Assembly (NCBI GenBank): GCA_049487715.1
Contig: CP150554.1
Location: 1-64,000, forward strand
DNA length: 64,000 bases
From: Pycnococcus provasolii
Taxonomy: Eukaryota > Chlorophyta > Pseudoscourfieldiophyceae > Pseudoscourfieldiales
Direction: 5' to 3'
Positions 37,701 through 46,487 of this stretch are shown in pieces (position 1 is the stretch's first letter; every line of letters starts with the position of its first letter). The notes beneath the pieces were generated by a model, which worked only from the letters and a program-made list of their open reading frames with translations, searched no databases and was not told where the DNA came from. A program made the translations under genes and the position numbers.

Positions 37701-38546
37701 CGCAGGCGGTTGGCCGTTGAGAATGATGCTGGCTAGCGCGGCATCCTGCGTGGTGGTGGACGATAGCTCGCACGCCATGGCGAACGACTCGAGCACCTTG
37801 ACGGCGTGCATACGCGCACCGTCCGGCCTCGTCGTATCGTCGAGGCACGCGTCTGCGTTGCTTAGTGCGGAGAAGCATGCCGCCCACAGTTCCGCATCCT
37901 CTGTGTCCGCGGCGTGCGCCATCGCCTTGGGCAGCAGCGCCGCGGCGTTGGTGAGTGCAGTTTTTGCGACGATGGTGGACTCGTCTTGCGCGAGTGCGAC
38001 CGCCGCCGACAGCGCGGTCTGCAGCAGTATTTGCGTCTGCTTCGGCGTGCGTTGCTGTGGAGCGTTAGCAGGCGTGGAGCACGCCTCGAGCATGGTGAGA
38101 AGTGTTTGTTTTCTGACCGCCGCGTCCCGTTCGACTTGGAAGCACGCGAGTTCGGGAACGATTTCAGGCGCGAGTTGAGGTTTTCTTCTGCACACGAGTT
38201 CTGTGATTTGCCTCATCAGCACGGATTTCTCCTTCGCCGTCGCCGCCATTTTCGCGTCGTTGATGAGTGCGATCGCCTCGTCACGCGCCTCGGCTGATGC
38301 TTCGTCTTCCTCGTGCGCGTGAATCTCATCCTGATTAGATTTTGATGATGCGACTCCGTTCACTGCAGCCTCTTCATCCACAAGGTTGCCGTCCTCCTGT
38401 GTCCCCATCATCGTCGGCGTGCCCCCCAGCTCCTCCATCTCCTCGTCGTGGTTATCATCATGGGAAGAAGGCGGAACTTCAGAGGCCACCGGCGCCGACG
38501 CACCCCGCTTGGCTTTCGCCTTTGGTCCGCCTTTCGTTCGCGGCAT
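34788..38546 (-). CDS. SYMPK: Symplekin / Pta1-like mRNA 3'-end processing scaffold
   Basis: A 1252-residue protein. Symplekin is the scaffold of the cleavage and polyadenylation machinery. The N-terminal HEAT region (about 100-350) has ELVCRRKPQLAPEIVPELA and the paired-helix pattern with KVLESFAMACE. The symplekin C-terminal domain is recognisable at about 1110-1240: TLPKLLMRTAIQALAAAPEL, RQIWTREDLWPGFLLLA and GILLQLPPRHLQDALTK. In the middle the protein is extended by Ala-rich and charged helices (for example AERAAKRAHF). It ends in a poly-Gly run encoded by (GCC/GGC)n at 34788-34815. The start is the ATG at 38546. The gene shares a 240-bp divergent promoter spacer with VPS34. Confidence 0.9.
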   Translation of the reverse strand: MPRTKGGPKAKAKRGASAPVASEVPPSSHDDNHDEEMEELGGTPTMMGTQEDGNLVDEEAAVNGVASSKSNQDEIHAHEEDEASAEARDEAIALINDAKMAATAKEKSVLMRQITELVCRRKPQLAPEIVPELACFQVERDAAVRKQTLLTMLEACSTPANAPQQRTPKQTQILLQTALSAAVALAQDESTIVAKTALTNAAALLPKAMAHAADTEDAELWAACFSALSNADACLDDTTRPDGARMHAVKVLESFAMACELSSTTTQDAALASIILNGQPPAPSHPPLRQEGRRLVQRLTGLLQPHAFAQLPATVGIVIAQAAASLARQRATYFEPCVASLASLARSIHAPQETNNQVASTAAALKAALLGLVKTRHAGADDSAIQASRELMAQALEALGAGERAGSALRQVGRQEARERKEQAKRQAIEAAEAERAAKRAHFASLSGVPGSYADLPEVTDQDFIEQVIEQAVAVADVRNSQPLVSLMEDVPLIVLADTVIANCLSHAPDYGSLQQQFAMQGLPMTAPLQSLIGREAWAAAERAAARQPWTEPLEMKTDEAREVWHELLERLVRAFGTQCAEAAAHAGAPPGLPTSQALQAALVARTVADAGMSEVGSAASGTVGGGAPERSADAATIAKADERVVARLSELLASDSAPEAAHEFVCSWLMARWAAVRGQDDEPYCTLIAFLFDAVVRASPITSRFPAKMLLEAPHVPDGVLVTLGEMAAGTGAGAAAVVEANEAALAARRAADAAVEAALNPTDVAAAFSDPTQAEAEAADREAEASKSRERLDERATLALIALRDLAASRPPLRSAAVRQCLLACRSVDAVSRSKAVRLTANRIRMLPGACADDIHAFAAEGLEQAVAIGGVSDDEIVAATVQNNGNDDDDEMAEMAAAASIAAQEAAATARREREAQILDAGRYIALPLVLCTKQPDTMIPLVFAAFAREEAVALRAAVLSEAPKLAVALGANAPSMVALARDAPEGADELVATMVGALFAGPAPPTPPAALKKAMLVRASSRVRGTGAASRLLLTVLHSLTPQEADIALRRLVTELRGTDLRGALIRLVTRSQRPNSPPAPMQPHELMVSLHRLDVESSQDLRNAIEAVSECFQSRRVFTPESMASALAVLCEDSTLPKLLMRTAIQALAAAPELRNRLVDLLGRLTARQIWTREDLWPGFLLLARNAVPASCGILLQLPPRHLQDALTKHPQLKVPLQAEVRAHPSGVSRDALELLGLSGGGGGGGG

Positions 38547-38786
38547 ACGAGCTCAGATGGGCGCAATGGCGGAGCACCCAATCTCCTGGCACCTATCCTG
38601 GGGCCCGGGGGAGAAATCAAAACCCTAAAGGTAAAAAAGGTATGCAAACCCTAACACCCAAAAGTAACCCCTAAACTCTACGTAACCCCCTAAACTCTCC
38701 TCCAGAAAACAAAACCCGAATGTTCAACCAGTGCCTTCTGTTCTTCTCACCTGTTCTTCTCCCCCTGCTCCCCCGAACCAAACAAA
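38547..38786. promoter_or_regulatory. Short divergent promoter spacer with telo-box-like elements
   Basis: A 240-bp spacer separates symplekin (minus) from VPS34 (plus). It contains AAAACCCTAAAG (38619-38630), AAACCCTAAC (38645-38654), GTAACCCCTAAAC (38664-38676) and GTAACCCCCTAAACTC (38682-38697). These resemble the plant telo-box (AAACCCTAA). The promoter role is inferred from orientation and the shortness of the spacer. Confidence 0.65.
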
Positions 38787-41506
38787 ATGAAACCGTCACG
38801 CGCCACAAAGCACGTCTGCGAAATGTCCGCTCCCCATGGCAGTCATGGCCAGCAGCATCTAGTCAAAGAAGATGCAGAAGCTCCTCCATCATCACCATTG
38901 TCCACATTGGTGTCTCCACCACCACCTTTGAATGCACCTTTGGATGACGGTCATCGGGCTCATGTGCACCTCAATAGTAGTCTCAGCAGTAGTCTCAGTT
39001 CACACGTTCCCCTTGGAGGAACTTCGTACTATCAGTTCGTTCTGCACTCCTCGCTCGAAGTTCCTCTGCGTATACGCATCAACGCACTATCCGCACCTTC
39101 ACTACGTCTTGTCGCGCCACAAGATTCACACTCAAAGGATTTCAAGCGAAAGAGTGCGCAACCTGAGCAATATTATGCAGCAGCAGCACGTGATTTTGCA
39201 AACAACATACGTTCAGACGACAGGGAAGAAGAACCTGCGCCGCCGCCGCTCGCGCTCGCCGCGAGAATAGTATCCAAACAAGGCGCCAAGGACGGCGAAA
39301 GGAGGACGGTCGGTGCGGACGCAAACACGAGGCACGCGACGTGCACCCGCTTGACAGCCAAGCAAAATAACAATACAGTCAGGTACAACTACGGCATGTG
39401 GCTCGAATTCTGCGTCAACGTCTGCGACCTGCCCAGAGACGCCGTGCTTGAGGTGCACGTCCTCACGCCCGACGGGGCGGGAGAACGACTCGTTGGGACT
39501 GTCGCGCTGCCGCTCTTCTCAAACAAAAGGGGAAGACTGCGCACGGGGAGATACAGGCTCGTCATGGAGGAAGCGAGGCACTGCGACGTCCAAGGCGTCG
39601 CGAACGAAGGCGACGCGGCGCACGCAGAAGCCGCGAGGCTGATTCGACTCCTAAGGCAGAGACTGAGACACGCAAGCTCGAACGCGTCGCGCGAGGCGGG
39701 CGCCTGGCTCGACGAACTCACCGAAAAACGCATGCAAGCCGCGTGGGATGCGCAGGCGTCGTTCGCACCCGTCTTGGACATCACGTTTCCTCACGCGCCT
39801 CTGCCCTGCCACTTCGGCGAGGCGGCACCCGACGGTAGTGGTGGCGTCTACCTCGGACCGGCGCTGGCATTACCACAGCAGACGCAAGCGCCGGTGGCGT
39901 TGACGCCTTCGCCGACCGCCTCCAAGCAACAATCCACGACGCAGACCCGACGAGTGCGCGCGCCGTCGGCGGCGCCGCCGCCAACCATGTGGCGTGATCC
40001 GGAACTCGACACGGAAAGTCCGGCGGAGCGCATGGCCGCGAAGCTTGCACGCCCACTTGCACGCCGCGGCGCCGCGGGCGATGACTCGGATGAAGCGGCA
40101 CCCGCGCAGCAGCCTGACACGAACGAGCGCAGGCGCCTCGATGCGTGCGTTGCCATGCCACCTCATCGGCCGCTGGGCACGGAGGCGAAGGCTCTTGTCT
40201 GGCGTTTCCGCAAGGCGTTGCTGACGGACGCCAAGGCGCTTCCTAAATTCCTGCAGGCGGTGGACTGGCTCGATCCCGATGAAATGAAGCACGCACTGCA
40301 GCTGCTCCAGCTGTGGAGCCCCATCGGAACGCTCGAGGCGCTCGAACTGCTCGGCCCGTCGGGTGCGGCTCTGGCGGCGCGCGCGGGGGGCGGCGCGAGC
40401 ACGCTGGGCGGAGGTGGCGGTGTCACCGCGAGTGGCATCATATCGCCAGCCCCAAACGCCGCCCTCACCATCCGCACGCATGCCGTGGCGGCTCTCGAGC
40501 GCATCGACGACGACACCCTGCTAAGCTTCCTCCCGCAGCTCGTGCAGGCGCTGCGGTACGAGAATGCGCGAAGCTCATTCGCTATCATCGCATCCGGAGA
40601 AGGCGGCGCGGATTCCCCCACGGCAGCCTCCGTGCCCTCCTCCACGGCGACGGCGGCATCCGCGCTCGGCCCGCTCGCGCGCTTTCTCATTCGACGCGCG
40701 AGCGCGGCGCTGCGCCTAGCCGTGCCCCTGCACTGGTATCTGTGGACCGAATATGCCGGCGACGTGGAGCGCGAGAAGCTGTCGCCAACTGGGGCGCACT
40801 TTGCCGCCGTGCACTCGCATTTCACCGAATTGCTTCGCTCGAGCTCGCCGGCTTTCGTGGATGTTCTGCAGCGCCAGGACGAGCTTACGAACCAGCTTGG
40901 ATACATGGTGAACGAACTGCGCAGCCAGCGCAACGCCGCACGCAAGACGGAGCGGCTTAGAAGCTTGCTATCGCCATCAGGCGCATGCTCGGAGTTGGCT
41001 AGCTTCGTTCCTGGGCTGCCGTACATGCTTGATACCGCCGTGCGTCTGACGGGTATCGTGGGCGAAGAAAGTTTCGTGTTTAAGAGTGCACTGAGCCCGC
41101 TCATGCTGGTCTTCCGCACGGAGGCTAGGCGCGTTGGTCCGCCGAAGCTCCCGCTGTCGTCGCCGCGTGGACCATCTTCGACAGCTCGGGTAGATTCCGA
41201 CGGATTTGCGGATGGCCAGAGCGTTCACGTCATCTACAAGAGAGGCGATGACCTGCGACAAGATCAGCTCATTGTTCAGATGGTTCAGCTCATGGATGAA
41301 ATGCTCAAGCAGCACGGCGGTCTTGACTTGAAACTTACGCCGTACAAGGTGCTCGCGACGGGTCCAGATACCGGGTTTGTCGAGTGCGTCATCGGCGCGA
41401 AAAATGTCAGCCACGTGCTGAGTGAGCATAAGACCATCTTAGGATATCTAAGAACGACGCGTCCACGCACAGATGCGTCCACGCCCGGTTCAGCTGGACC
41501 CGCATC

Positions 41507-41540
<34 letters not shown>

Positions 41541-42206
41541 TCCGGCATGCCGACACGGATGCGTGGCGCATCCGTCGCCTCGGAGGACGAGGCTGACGCC
41601 GACGAGCTCGACAGCTTTGCCGGCCTTGCGGCAACTACACCACCTGCGGCGGCGGTGGCGATGGGTCCCGCGGCGCTGTCAGACGTTGATCCGACAGCCA
41701 TCGACAACTTCGTCCGTTCTTGTGCAGGTTACTGTGTCATCACGTACTTGCTCGGCGTGGGCGATCGGCACCTTGACAATCTGATGTTATGTCCCGACGG
41801 TCGAATGTTTCACATCGACTTTGGGTATATCCTCGGAAGAGATCCGAAGCCGTACCCACCGCCAATGAAGCTGTGCAAAGAGATGGTGGACGCGATGGGA
41901 GGCGCGTCGTCGGAGCTCTATCGTACGACGTTCGTCAGCCTCTGCGTCGAGGCTTTCAACATCCTGCGAAAGAACACCAACCTCTTTCTGCACCTTTTCC
42001 ATCTGATGAGTCACTCTGGTCTACCCGACATCAGCGACATCGGTGGCGGACAAAAGGCTCTTCTGAAGCTCGAGGAGAGATTTCACAGCGATCTTTCGGA
42101 CGAGGAGGCTGCGGCACACATCGTCGCGCTCCTTTCAGAGAGCCTGACTGCCATCTTCCCCCGAGCCGTGGAGGCTGTTCATCGCATCGCGCAGATGGTG
42201 CGTTAA
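38787..42206 (+). CDS. VPS34: Class III phosphatidylinositol 3-kinase, VPS34
   Basis: An 1139-residue protein with VPS34 domain order. VPS34 makes PI3P on endosomes and autophagosomes. A C2 domain spans about 70-270 (LRIRINAL, YGMWLEFCVNVCDLPRDA). The PIK accessory helical domain lies at about 460-700, with an Ala/Gly-rich insert of no clear function near 525-545. The kinase domain runs from about 760: the P-loop-like FKSALSPLMLVFRTE (about 768), ATP-binding Lys in VHVIYKRGDDLRQDQ (about 814), catalytic loop GVGDRHLDNLM (about 992-1001) and activation loop start HIDFGYILGRDPKPYPPP (about 1009-1026). Two inserts interrupt the N-lobe, one with a Gly run at about 906-920. The C-terminal helix AVEAVHRIAQMVR retains the family's membrane-binding pattern. 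The ATG at 38787 was chosen; another in frame at 38823 is possible. Confidence 0.97.
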
Positions 42207-42314
42207 GCCAACGAACAAAATGAATGTGTATGTAACTTGAGATTTGTACGATAAAAAAAAACTCTGGTAATGATGTTATAACATCTTTCTTTACAGGAAC
42301 AGTAGAATCGAATA

Positions 42315-43501
42315 TTAGAGCTTGTGTGCACCCGCACACTCGTCGTCGACCCACCGTGCGATAAGCCAGTGCGCGAGCGCAAATGGACCGGGGACCGTCT
42401 TAATTTTGACGTCCATCGATTCGTTGGGAGTTGCTGCGCCTCGGGAAACATTCAAAGCGCGTGTCACCTCCGTCTTGGAAAACCAGTTGACATGCGCCAT
42501 CTCGGTGTTATCAAAAATTACTGGGGGCAGAGCAGTGTCGCCATCTCTATCCGCCGCGACTGCATGCATTCCCACCATGAGTTCACAGTGTCCTCCGCGC
42601 GCAACGGGCCAAGCTTGAGAGTTGAGTATGCGCGGCGCCTTAATCGCGACGCCGCTCTCTTCAAAAACCTCCCTTGCACACGCATCCTCGAGCCTTTCGC
42701 ACGTCTCGACGAAGCCAGCTAGGCACGTGTACATGCCCTCGGGAGCACGGTGGTACCGTCCAAGAAGGCAGTGCGTTCCCGCATCGTTCTCGACAAGCAT
42801 TATTGCCTGTTTATTTAGTGTGTGAGGTTGTTAGTGAAATATGTTTATCCGCCACGGTTGGTTAGAGGTAAACTTACCACTGGATTGACTCTGGGGTACA
42901 ACTTCGTAGGTTTCACCTTGGTTTCGTTCGCCGCCACTAGGTTGCTCGCGGCTATACGCTTCAGGCCGCCTTCAATCGGCGCTGTTTTGAGACCTGTGTA
43001 TCCGCAGTATCTTTGGCTTGCGTGCCACCTGGCGATAGCGTGTGAAAGCCCCACTATGACAAGGGTGTCATCGTCCGCCGTCCTCGGTCCTGTCATTAAT
43101 TCGCGGACTGCAATAAAACAGTCGTCGTTCGTTTCCATAGCACGCGTATCACATCCTGTGACATCGACGACGAACGCCAGAGTGTCATCATCAGAACGTT
43201 TCCCAAGCAGATATGGCGGTGCGCACTTGCCGTCACCTGACGAGCACGCTTCCACGCCATCGTTACCCAGGTGGAGCTCGAGAACTCGCGTCAGGTCTGA
43301 AAATGTCCGGTAAGCGACCACGACGCGCTCGGCCTTAGATGTAGATGTGGAGCACAGCACACCTCTGTCGAGGTCGTACAGCACGTACATCGCCGTGGGC
43401 GCGGCGTCGCGGAGAAACGACGGGTGCTTCAGCACAGCCGGGTCGATGGAGCGGCGCAGGGGCGTCGCGCTGAACGCCGCGCCGTGATCGCCCGCCGGCA
43501 T
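42315..43501 (-). CDS. NudC/NUDT12/19-type Nudix NAD(P)H pyrophosphatase (two exons)
   Basis: One gene in two exons, 42878..43501 and 42315..42806 on the minus strand, 371 residues. Exon 1 encodes the NudC-like N-terminal half: AIARWHASQRYCGYTG and LYPRVNPV. The frame then meets a stop, but a GTAAGT at the exon edge and an AG before GCAATAATG allow a phase-0 splice giving PRVNPVAIMLVEND, which matches the family's PRxDPxxIxLV. Exon 2 carries the Nudix box GFVETCERLEDACAREVFEE (SG follows) and SQAWPVA, the SQPWPF-like NADH pyrophosphatase motif. Such enzymes cleave NAD(P)H or capped RNA. Of the four zinc-binding Cys in bacterial NudC only one remains. The C-terminal tripeptide HKL is a weak peroxisomal PTS1 candidate. 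A longer upstream frame to 43624 lacks conservation. Confidence 0.9.
42807..42877 (-). other. Spliceosomal intron (71 bp) in the Nudix gene
   Basis: Read on the minus strand the segment begins GTAAGT and ends AAACAG. A CACTAAC branch-point-like sequence (branch A near 42832) lies about 25 nt before the 3' splice site. The intron is 71 bp, not a multiple of three, and contains in-frame stops. Removing it restores the Nudix reading frame exactly. It is the only intron I can support with confidence in this window. Confidence 0.85.
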
Positions 43502-43730
43502 GACAACGCAGATGTGAGTGAAAATGTGCGTGTGTGTGTGGTCAAGAATCGCCGTGACGGAGGAGGAAAACAATCCTAGATTTATGGTTAGGGTTTCGGA
43601 GTTCATGTGGAGATATTTTTCCACTCAAAAAGGCCGGGGGGACCTTTTTACATGTCTCTTCACCTTGCGCTTGCTGATGACGTGTCGTTTTCGTTTTTTA
43701 TCCCAGAGTGTTTGTACTGCTCTTAACCTC
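43502..43730. promoter_or_regulatory. Promoter spacer of the Nudix gene with TTAGGG element
   Basis: The spacer lies between the Nudix gene start and the 3' end of the small membrane protein gene, both on the minus strand. GGTTAGGGTTTC occurs at 43586-43597 (AAACCCTAACC on the coding strand), a telo-box-like motif about 90 bp upstream of the ATG. A GTGTGTGTGTG run lies at about 43528-43540. No coding sequence is supported. Confidence 0.55.
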
Positions 43731-44174
43731 TTACTTCCTCTTCCTTCCAGACGACGCTTTCGCAGCGCTCTCACGCATGGCGAGCAAGTTCGAAATGAGC
43801 AGAAGACCTCCGACGGGCACCTGCGTGATCCACATGTTGACGGGCAAGATGTTCGTCTTCGGTGGAGCGGTGTCCTTTCCCATGTAAAACGCGCACTGGA
43901 TGAACATGGGCATGAAGAGGAGGTTCAGGGGCAAATAGACTTTCTTCAGTGCGTGCTTGTCGACACCTGCCCACCACGGTGACGTGGTCACTGCTGTCAT
44001 CCAAATGCCAAGCGCCCTCGCGAACCACTGCCCAGACGCATCCGCGACGTTCCAGTACGTCGCGCCGGGCGAGTTGGGGCCCCAGAAGTCGCGCATGCTG
44101 ATTGCCAGCGTGATGCCGAAGAAGCTGTACACGCACGCCATGCCGAGACAGAGCGCATTCGTGAAGAATCCCAT
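43731..44174 (-). CDS. Small multi-pass membrane protein, unknown family
   Basis: A 147-residue protein with probably three to four membrane segments: about 3-25 (NALCLGMACVYSFFGITLAI), 55-72 (RALGIWMTAVTTSPWW), 82-100 (VYLPLNLLFMPMFIQCAFYM) and 112-130. It ends with a basic tail (AAKASSGRKRK), possibly cytosolic or an ER-retrieval-like signal. The family is not recognised. The frame remains open upstream to 44429, but the extension would be translated from telomere-type repeat (Leu-Thr repeats), so the ATG at 44174 is chosen. The gene is divergent to the XPA-like gene. Composition matches its neighbours and gives no sign of transfer. Confidence 0.8.
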   Translation of the reverse strand: MGFFTNALCLGMACVYSFFGITLAISMRDFWGPNSPGATYWNVADASGQWFARALGIWMTAVTTSPWWAGVDKHALKKVYLPLNLLFMPMFIQCAFYMGKDTAPPKTNILPVNMWITQVPVGGLLLISNLLAMRESAAKASSGRKRK

Positions 44175-44482
44175 GTTTCTCTCGTGTAAAGTGTATTGTT
44201 GATTATAAACGACGACACAAAAATAAAATGGTCGAGTGAGAAACGTCAGGGGGATGGGGGGGAGAGAGAACGAGTACCGGGTACACGGGACTTGGCCCAA
44301 AAAGAAAACTAACAAAAGTGTCAAGGTTAGGGTTTTAAGGGTTAGGGTTAGGGTTAGGGTTAGGGTTAGGACTCCCTTTATTTTTAGTCTCCAGCGGGCG
44401 CGCGCTTGCTTGCAGGCCGCATGCCCCACCTGTCAGTCATTTTACGATTTTATTTTTTTCAACCTTAGTGTCAGTGACAGTC
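44175..44482. promoter_or_regulatory. Divergent promoter spacer with a long TTAGGG tract
   Basis: The spacer separates the small membrane protein (minus) from the XPA-like/SIM gene (plus). 44325-44370 reads GGTTAGGGTTTTAAGGGTTA then four more TTAGGG units, the second strongest interstitial telomere tract of the window. T-rich sequence (ATTTTACGATTTTATTTTTT) lies at about 44439-44458, shortly before the plus-strand ATG. Promoter role inferred. Confidence 0.65.
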
Positions 44483-45358
44483 ATGGCCAACAACAACAAC
44501 AACAACTCTGCAGTTTTTGTTGAAGTCGTCGACCTCACAGGAGAAGGTGGTGGGATTGGGACCCCACATCCTTCCTATGCAGGTGCTGGTGCTGCTAGTG
44601 ATGGTGCGGGTGCGGGTGCGGGTGCTGGTGGTGGTACCGCGTTGATTTCCACGGACGCCGCGAAACGAGACTTCTTTCTTACGACGAACGACCTCGCGCA
44701 ATTGCAAGATAAGGGCAAGTGCGTGCAATTTGGCGGCGGTATTGGATGCGGAGCGCCAACCAAGAAATATTACCAACGAGACCTTGAGAAGGCTGCCGAG
44801 CGCGCGCACGGAAAGGAAGGATACAAGCGCAAACGGGAGCAACGCGAAAAAAGGCTCGCGAATCAAAAGCGCAAGCGGGACGATGAGAACGCCCGCGCCA
44901 ATGCCGCTCTCGCGGAGCAAAATCTCAACGTGCCTGCTGGCGCGGGTGCAAGCAATGCCAATGCCGCGCACGCCGGCCCGGACGTCAAGGCGCTCCGCGC
45001 CGGTCTGCTGAAGCAAGTGAAGAAGGGCATGGGCTTCCGGGACAGCGGCGCGCCAGCGCCGATCAAGGTCGAGCTGCCCGGCATCTCAACGGCGTCCTTC
45101 GCCGCACTCATCGGCCGACCCCAGGATCCGACGCTCAAAACGCTTGCTCGAGGCCATGGAGGTGTCTACAAGCACGACGTAAGGGGCAACGCGGCGTTGT
45201 GCGCCCTGTTCGGCTGCGTCGAGACCAAGCTCGGCAAGCACTTCGCGGGCGAGGGCGTGTCGCAGCGCCTTTGCGATTCCGTCGTGCTTAAGTACAAACA
45301 TAAGGACGAGACGCTCGTCGTGCACGCCGGCGGCGAGATCACCCTCGAGATGTTCTAA
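44483..45358 (+). CDS. Basic protein with SUMO-interaction-like motif and XPA-like segment
   Basis: A 291-residue protein of uncertain family. It starts MANNNNNNSAVFVEVVDLTGEG; VVDLT preceded by Val/Phe and followed by Glu fits a SUMO-interacting motif. A (GA)n stretch encoded by GGGTGC repeats follows (about residues 40-52). The segment AAKRDFFLTTNDLAQLQ (about 60-76) then KKYYQRDLEKAAERAHG (about 95-111) recalls the XPA C-terminal domain (K-x-x-(Y/F)-x-L-T-x-x-D-L, then YLRxxVExxA). A very basic helix (KRKREQREKRLANQKRKR) follows. The C-terminal 90 residues, with a possible small mixed fold, are unknown. Together these suggest a nuclear DNA/chromatin role, as inference. The open frame begins at a GTG at 44468; ATG 44483 is preferred. 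Confidence 0.8.
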   Translation: MANNNNNNSAVFVEVVDLTGEGGGIGTPHPSYAGAGAASDGAGAGAGAGGGTALISTDAAKRDFFLTTNDLAQLQDKGKCVQFGGGIGCGAPTKKYYQRDLEKAAERAHGKEGYKRKREQREKRLANQKRKRDDENARANAALAEQNLNVPAGAGASNANAAHAGPDVKALRAGLLKQVKKGMGFRDSGAPAPIKVELPGISTASFAALIGRPQDPTLKTLARGHGGVYKHDVRGNAALCALFGCVETKLGKHFAGEGVSQRLCDSVVLKYKHKDETLVVHAGGEITLEMF

Positions 45359-45446
45359 AGAAGACGAGATGGTGAGAGAGAGGTTTGAGATTTGCAAAAA
45401 GTTTAGTTGAGTTGGTTACAAAAACGTACTACTTCCGCGTGCGTGC

Positions 45447-46487
45447 TCACGCCGCCTTTTCACCATTCTTCGACAATTGCTGCTCGCTACTTGCCACGCC
45501 ATTCTGGCCGCTCTGGTCCACTTTTGTCGCACCATTCAACGCCTTCGATGCGTTATGGCCATGCAAGAAGCGCGCTGTGAGAATGTTCATGAGCGCGACA
45601 TGAGACGTCTGGTGATGTTCGTCGCGCGTATGCTCCATGCTCGCGAGGTCGTTCGTTAGCCTCGCGAGAGCGAAGTCTTTCGAACTCAAGCTCTCCAATG
45701 CTTCGTTCACGGACGCGAGCTTAGGTAGCTCTATGTCGCTCTCCGTTCCCACCTCGGCCGTTCTCGCGTTGCTTCTCGCGTGAACAAGGAGCTCGAGCGT
45801 CTCCTCGCACTTCTCCAAGTCCTGGCGAATCGCGAGAATTTCAGCTTTCGACCAAGCTTGGTGATCCTTAAGCTGCGTCAAAAGTTCGTGGAGAGCGGCG
45901 CGCACGCCAACAAGCTCAGCCTGCATTGTCTGTCCCTCCTTCGCATCTCTTCCTCCTTCTTCAACAAGTTCCCTCCACTGCTTCCACTGTTCGACGGCGT
46001 GAGGCGGGCTGCGGTAGTTCGCCAGCGCGGCCGAAATGCCGGCGCATATGCCGACGAACACAATGGACAGCGGATTCGGAGCCTGAGCGAGCGCCGCAAT
46101 GTTCGCTTGCGCCGCGTTGAAGCGCAGCGCAGCCACCTCAACGCTTGCTTGTGTCTGCCTGAAAGACGTTCGCGGCAGCGGAATGTTCAGCGTTTCGCCA
46201 AGCAGCACGGTGCCGTCACTGCCAATTGTTCGCGCCTTGCCGGTAGAGAGCGTCGCCTTCGCACCTACGAGGTTGCCTGGTTCCACACCGTACGTACTTG
46301 CGATCTTCCCGAGCGTATCCCCACGCACGACGACGTGCTGCACGACGTCGACGTCTTGCGTAAGTTTCGCGGCACACCGCGGCACACTTCTGCGAAACCG
46401 GCCATTGAAGCCGCTGGTGCTCCTCCGCAGAGAGGAGTGCGCCGCCACAGGAGAAGCCGAGCTTCGCCTGGAGACCCAAGACGCCAT
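45447..46487 (-). CDS. LysM-domain membrane protein, probably plastid- or mitochondrion-targeted
   Basis: A 346-residue protein. The first 40 residues are rich in Ser, Ala and Arg without acids (ASWVSRRSSASPVAAHSSLR), a typical organellar transit peptide. A LysM domain follows at about 50-105 (QHVVVRGDTLGKIASTYGV, then LLGETLNIPLP). LysM binds GlcNAc-containing glycans such as peptidoglycan or chitin. A hydrophobic segment at about 142-160 (PLSIVFVGICAGISAALA) is a likely membrane span, and the rest is charged coiled coil (about 190-310). LysM proteins of the plastid envelope or thylakoid occur in algae and plants. Start: ATG 46487; a preceding TTG is ignored. The stop is 88 bp from the convergent XPA-like gene. 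Confidence 0.85.
   Translation of the reverse strand: MASWVSRRSSASPVAAHSSLRRSTSGFNGRFRRSVPRCAAKLTQDVDVVQHVVVRGDTLGKIASTYGVEPGNLVGAKATLSTGKARTIGSDGTVLLGETLNIPLPRTSFRQTQASVEVAALRFNAAQANIAALAQAPNPLSIVFVGICAGISAALANYRSPPHAVEQWKQWRELVEEGGRDAKEGQTMQAELVGVRAALHELLTQLKDHQAWSKAEILAIRQDLEKCEETLELLVHARSNARTAEVGTESDIELPKLASVNEALESLSSKDFALARLTNDLASMEHTRDEHHQTSHVALMNILTARFLHGHNASKALNGATKVDQSGQNGVASSEQQLSKNGEKAA

Noticed and set aside
44175-44429. N-terminal extension of the small membrane protein with Leu-Thr repeats
   Set aside because: The extension is a translation of the TTAGGG tract and T-rich promoter; a well-placed ATG at 44174 begins the plausible membrane protein.
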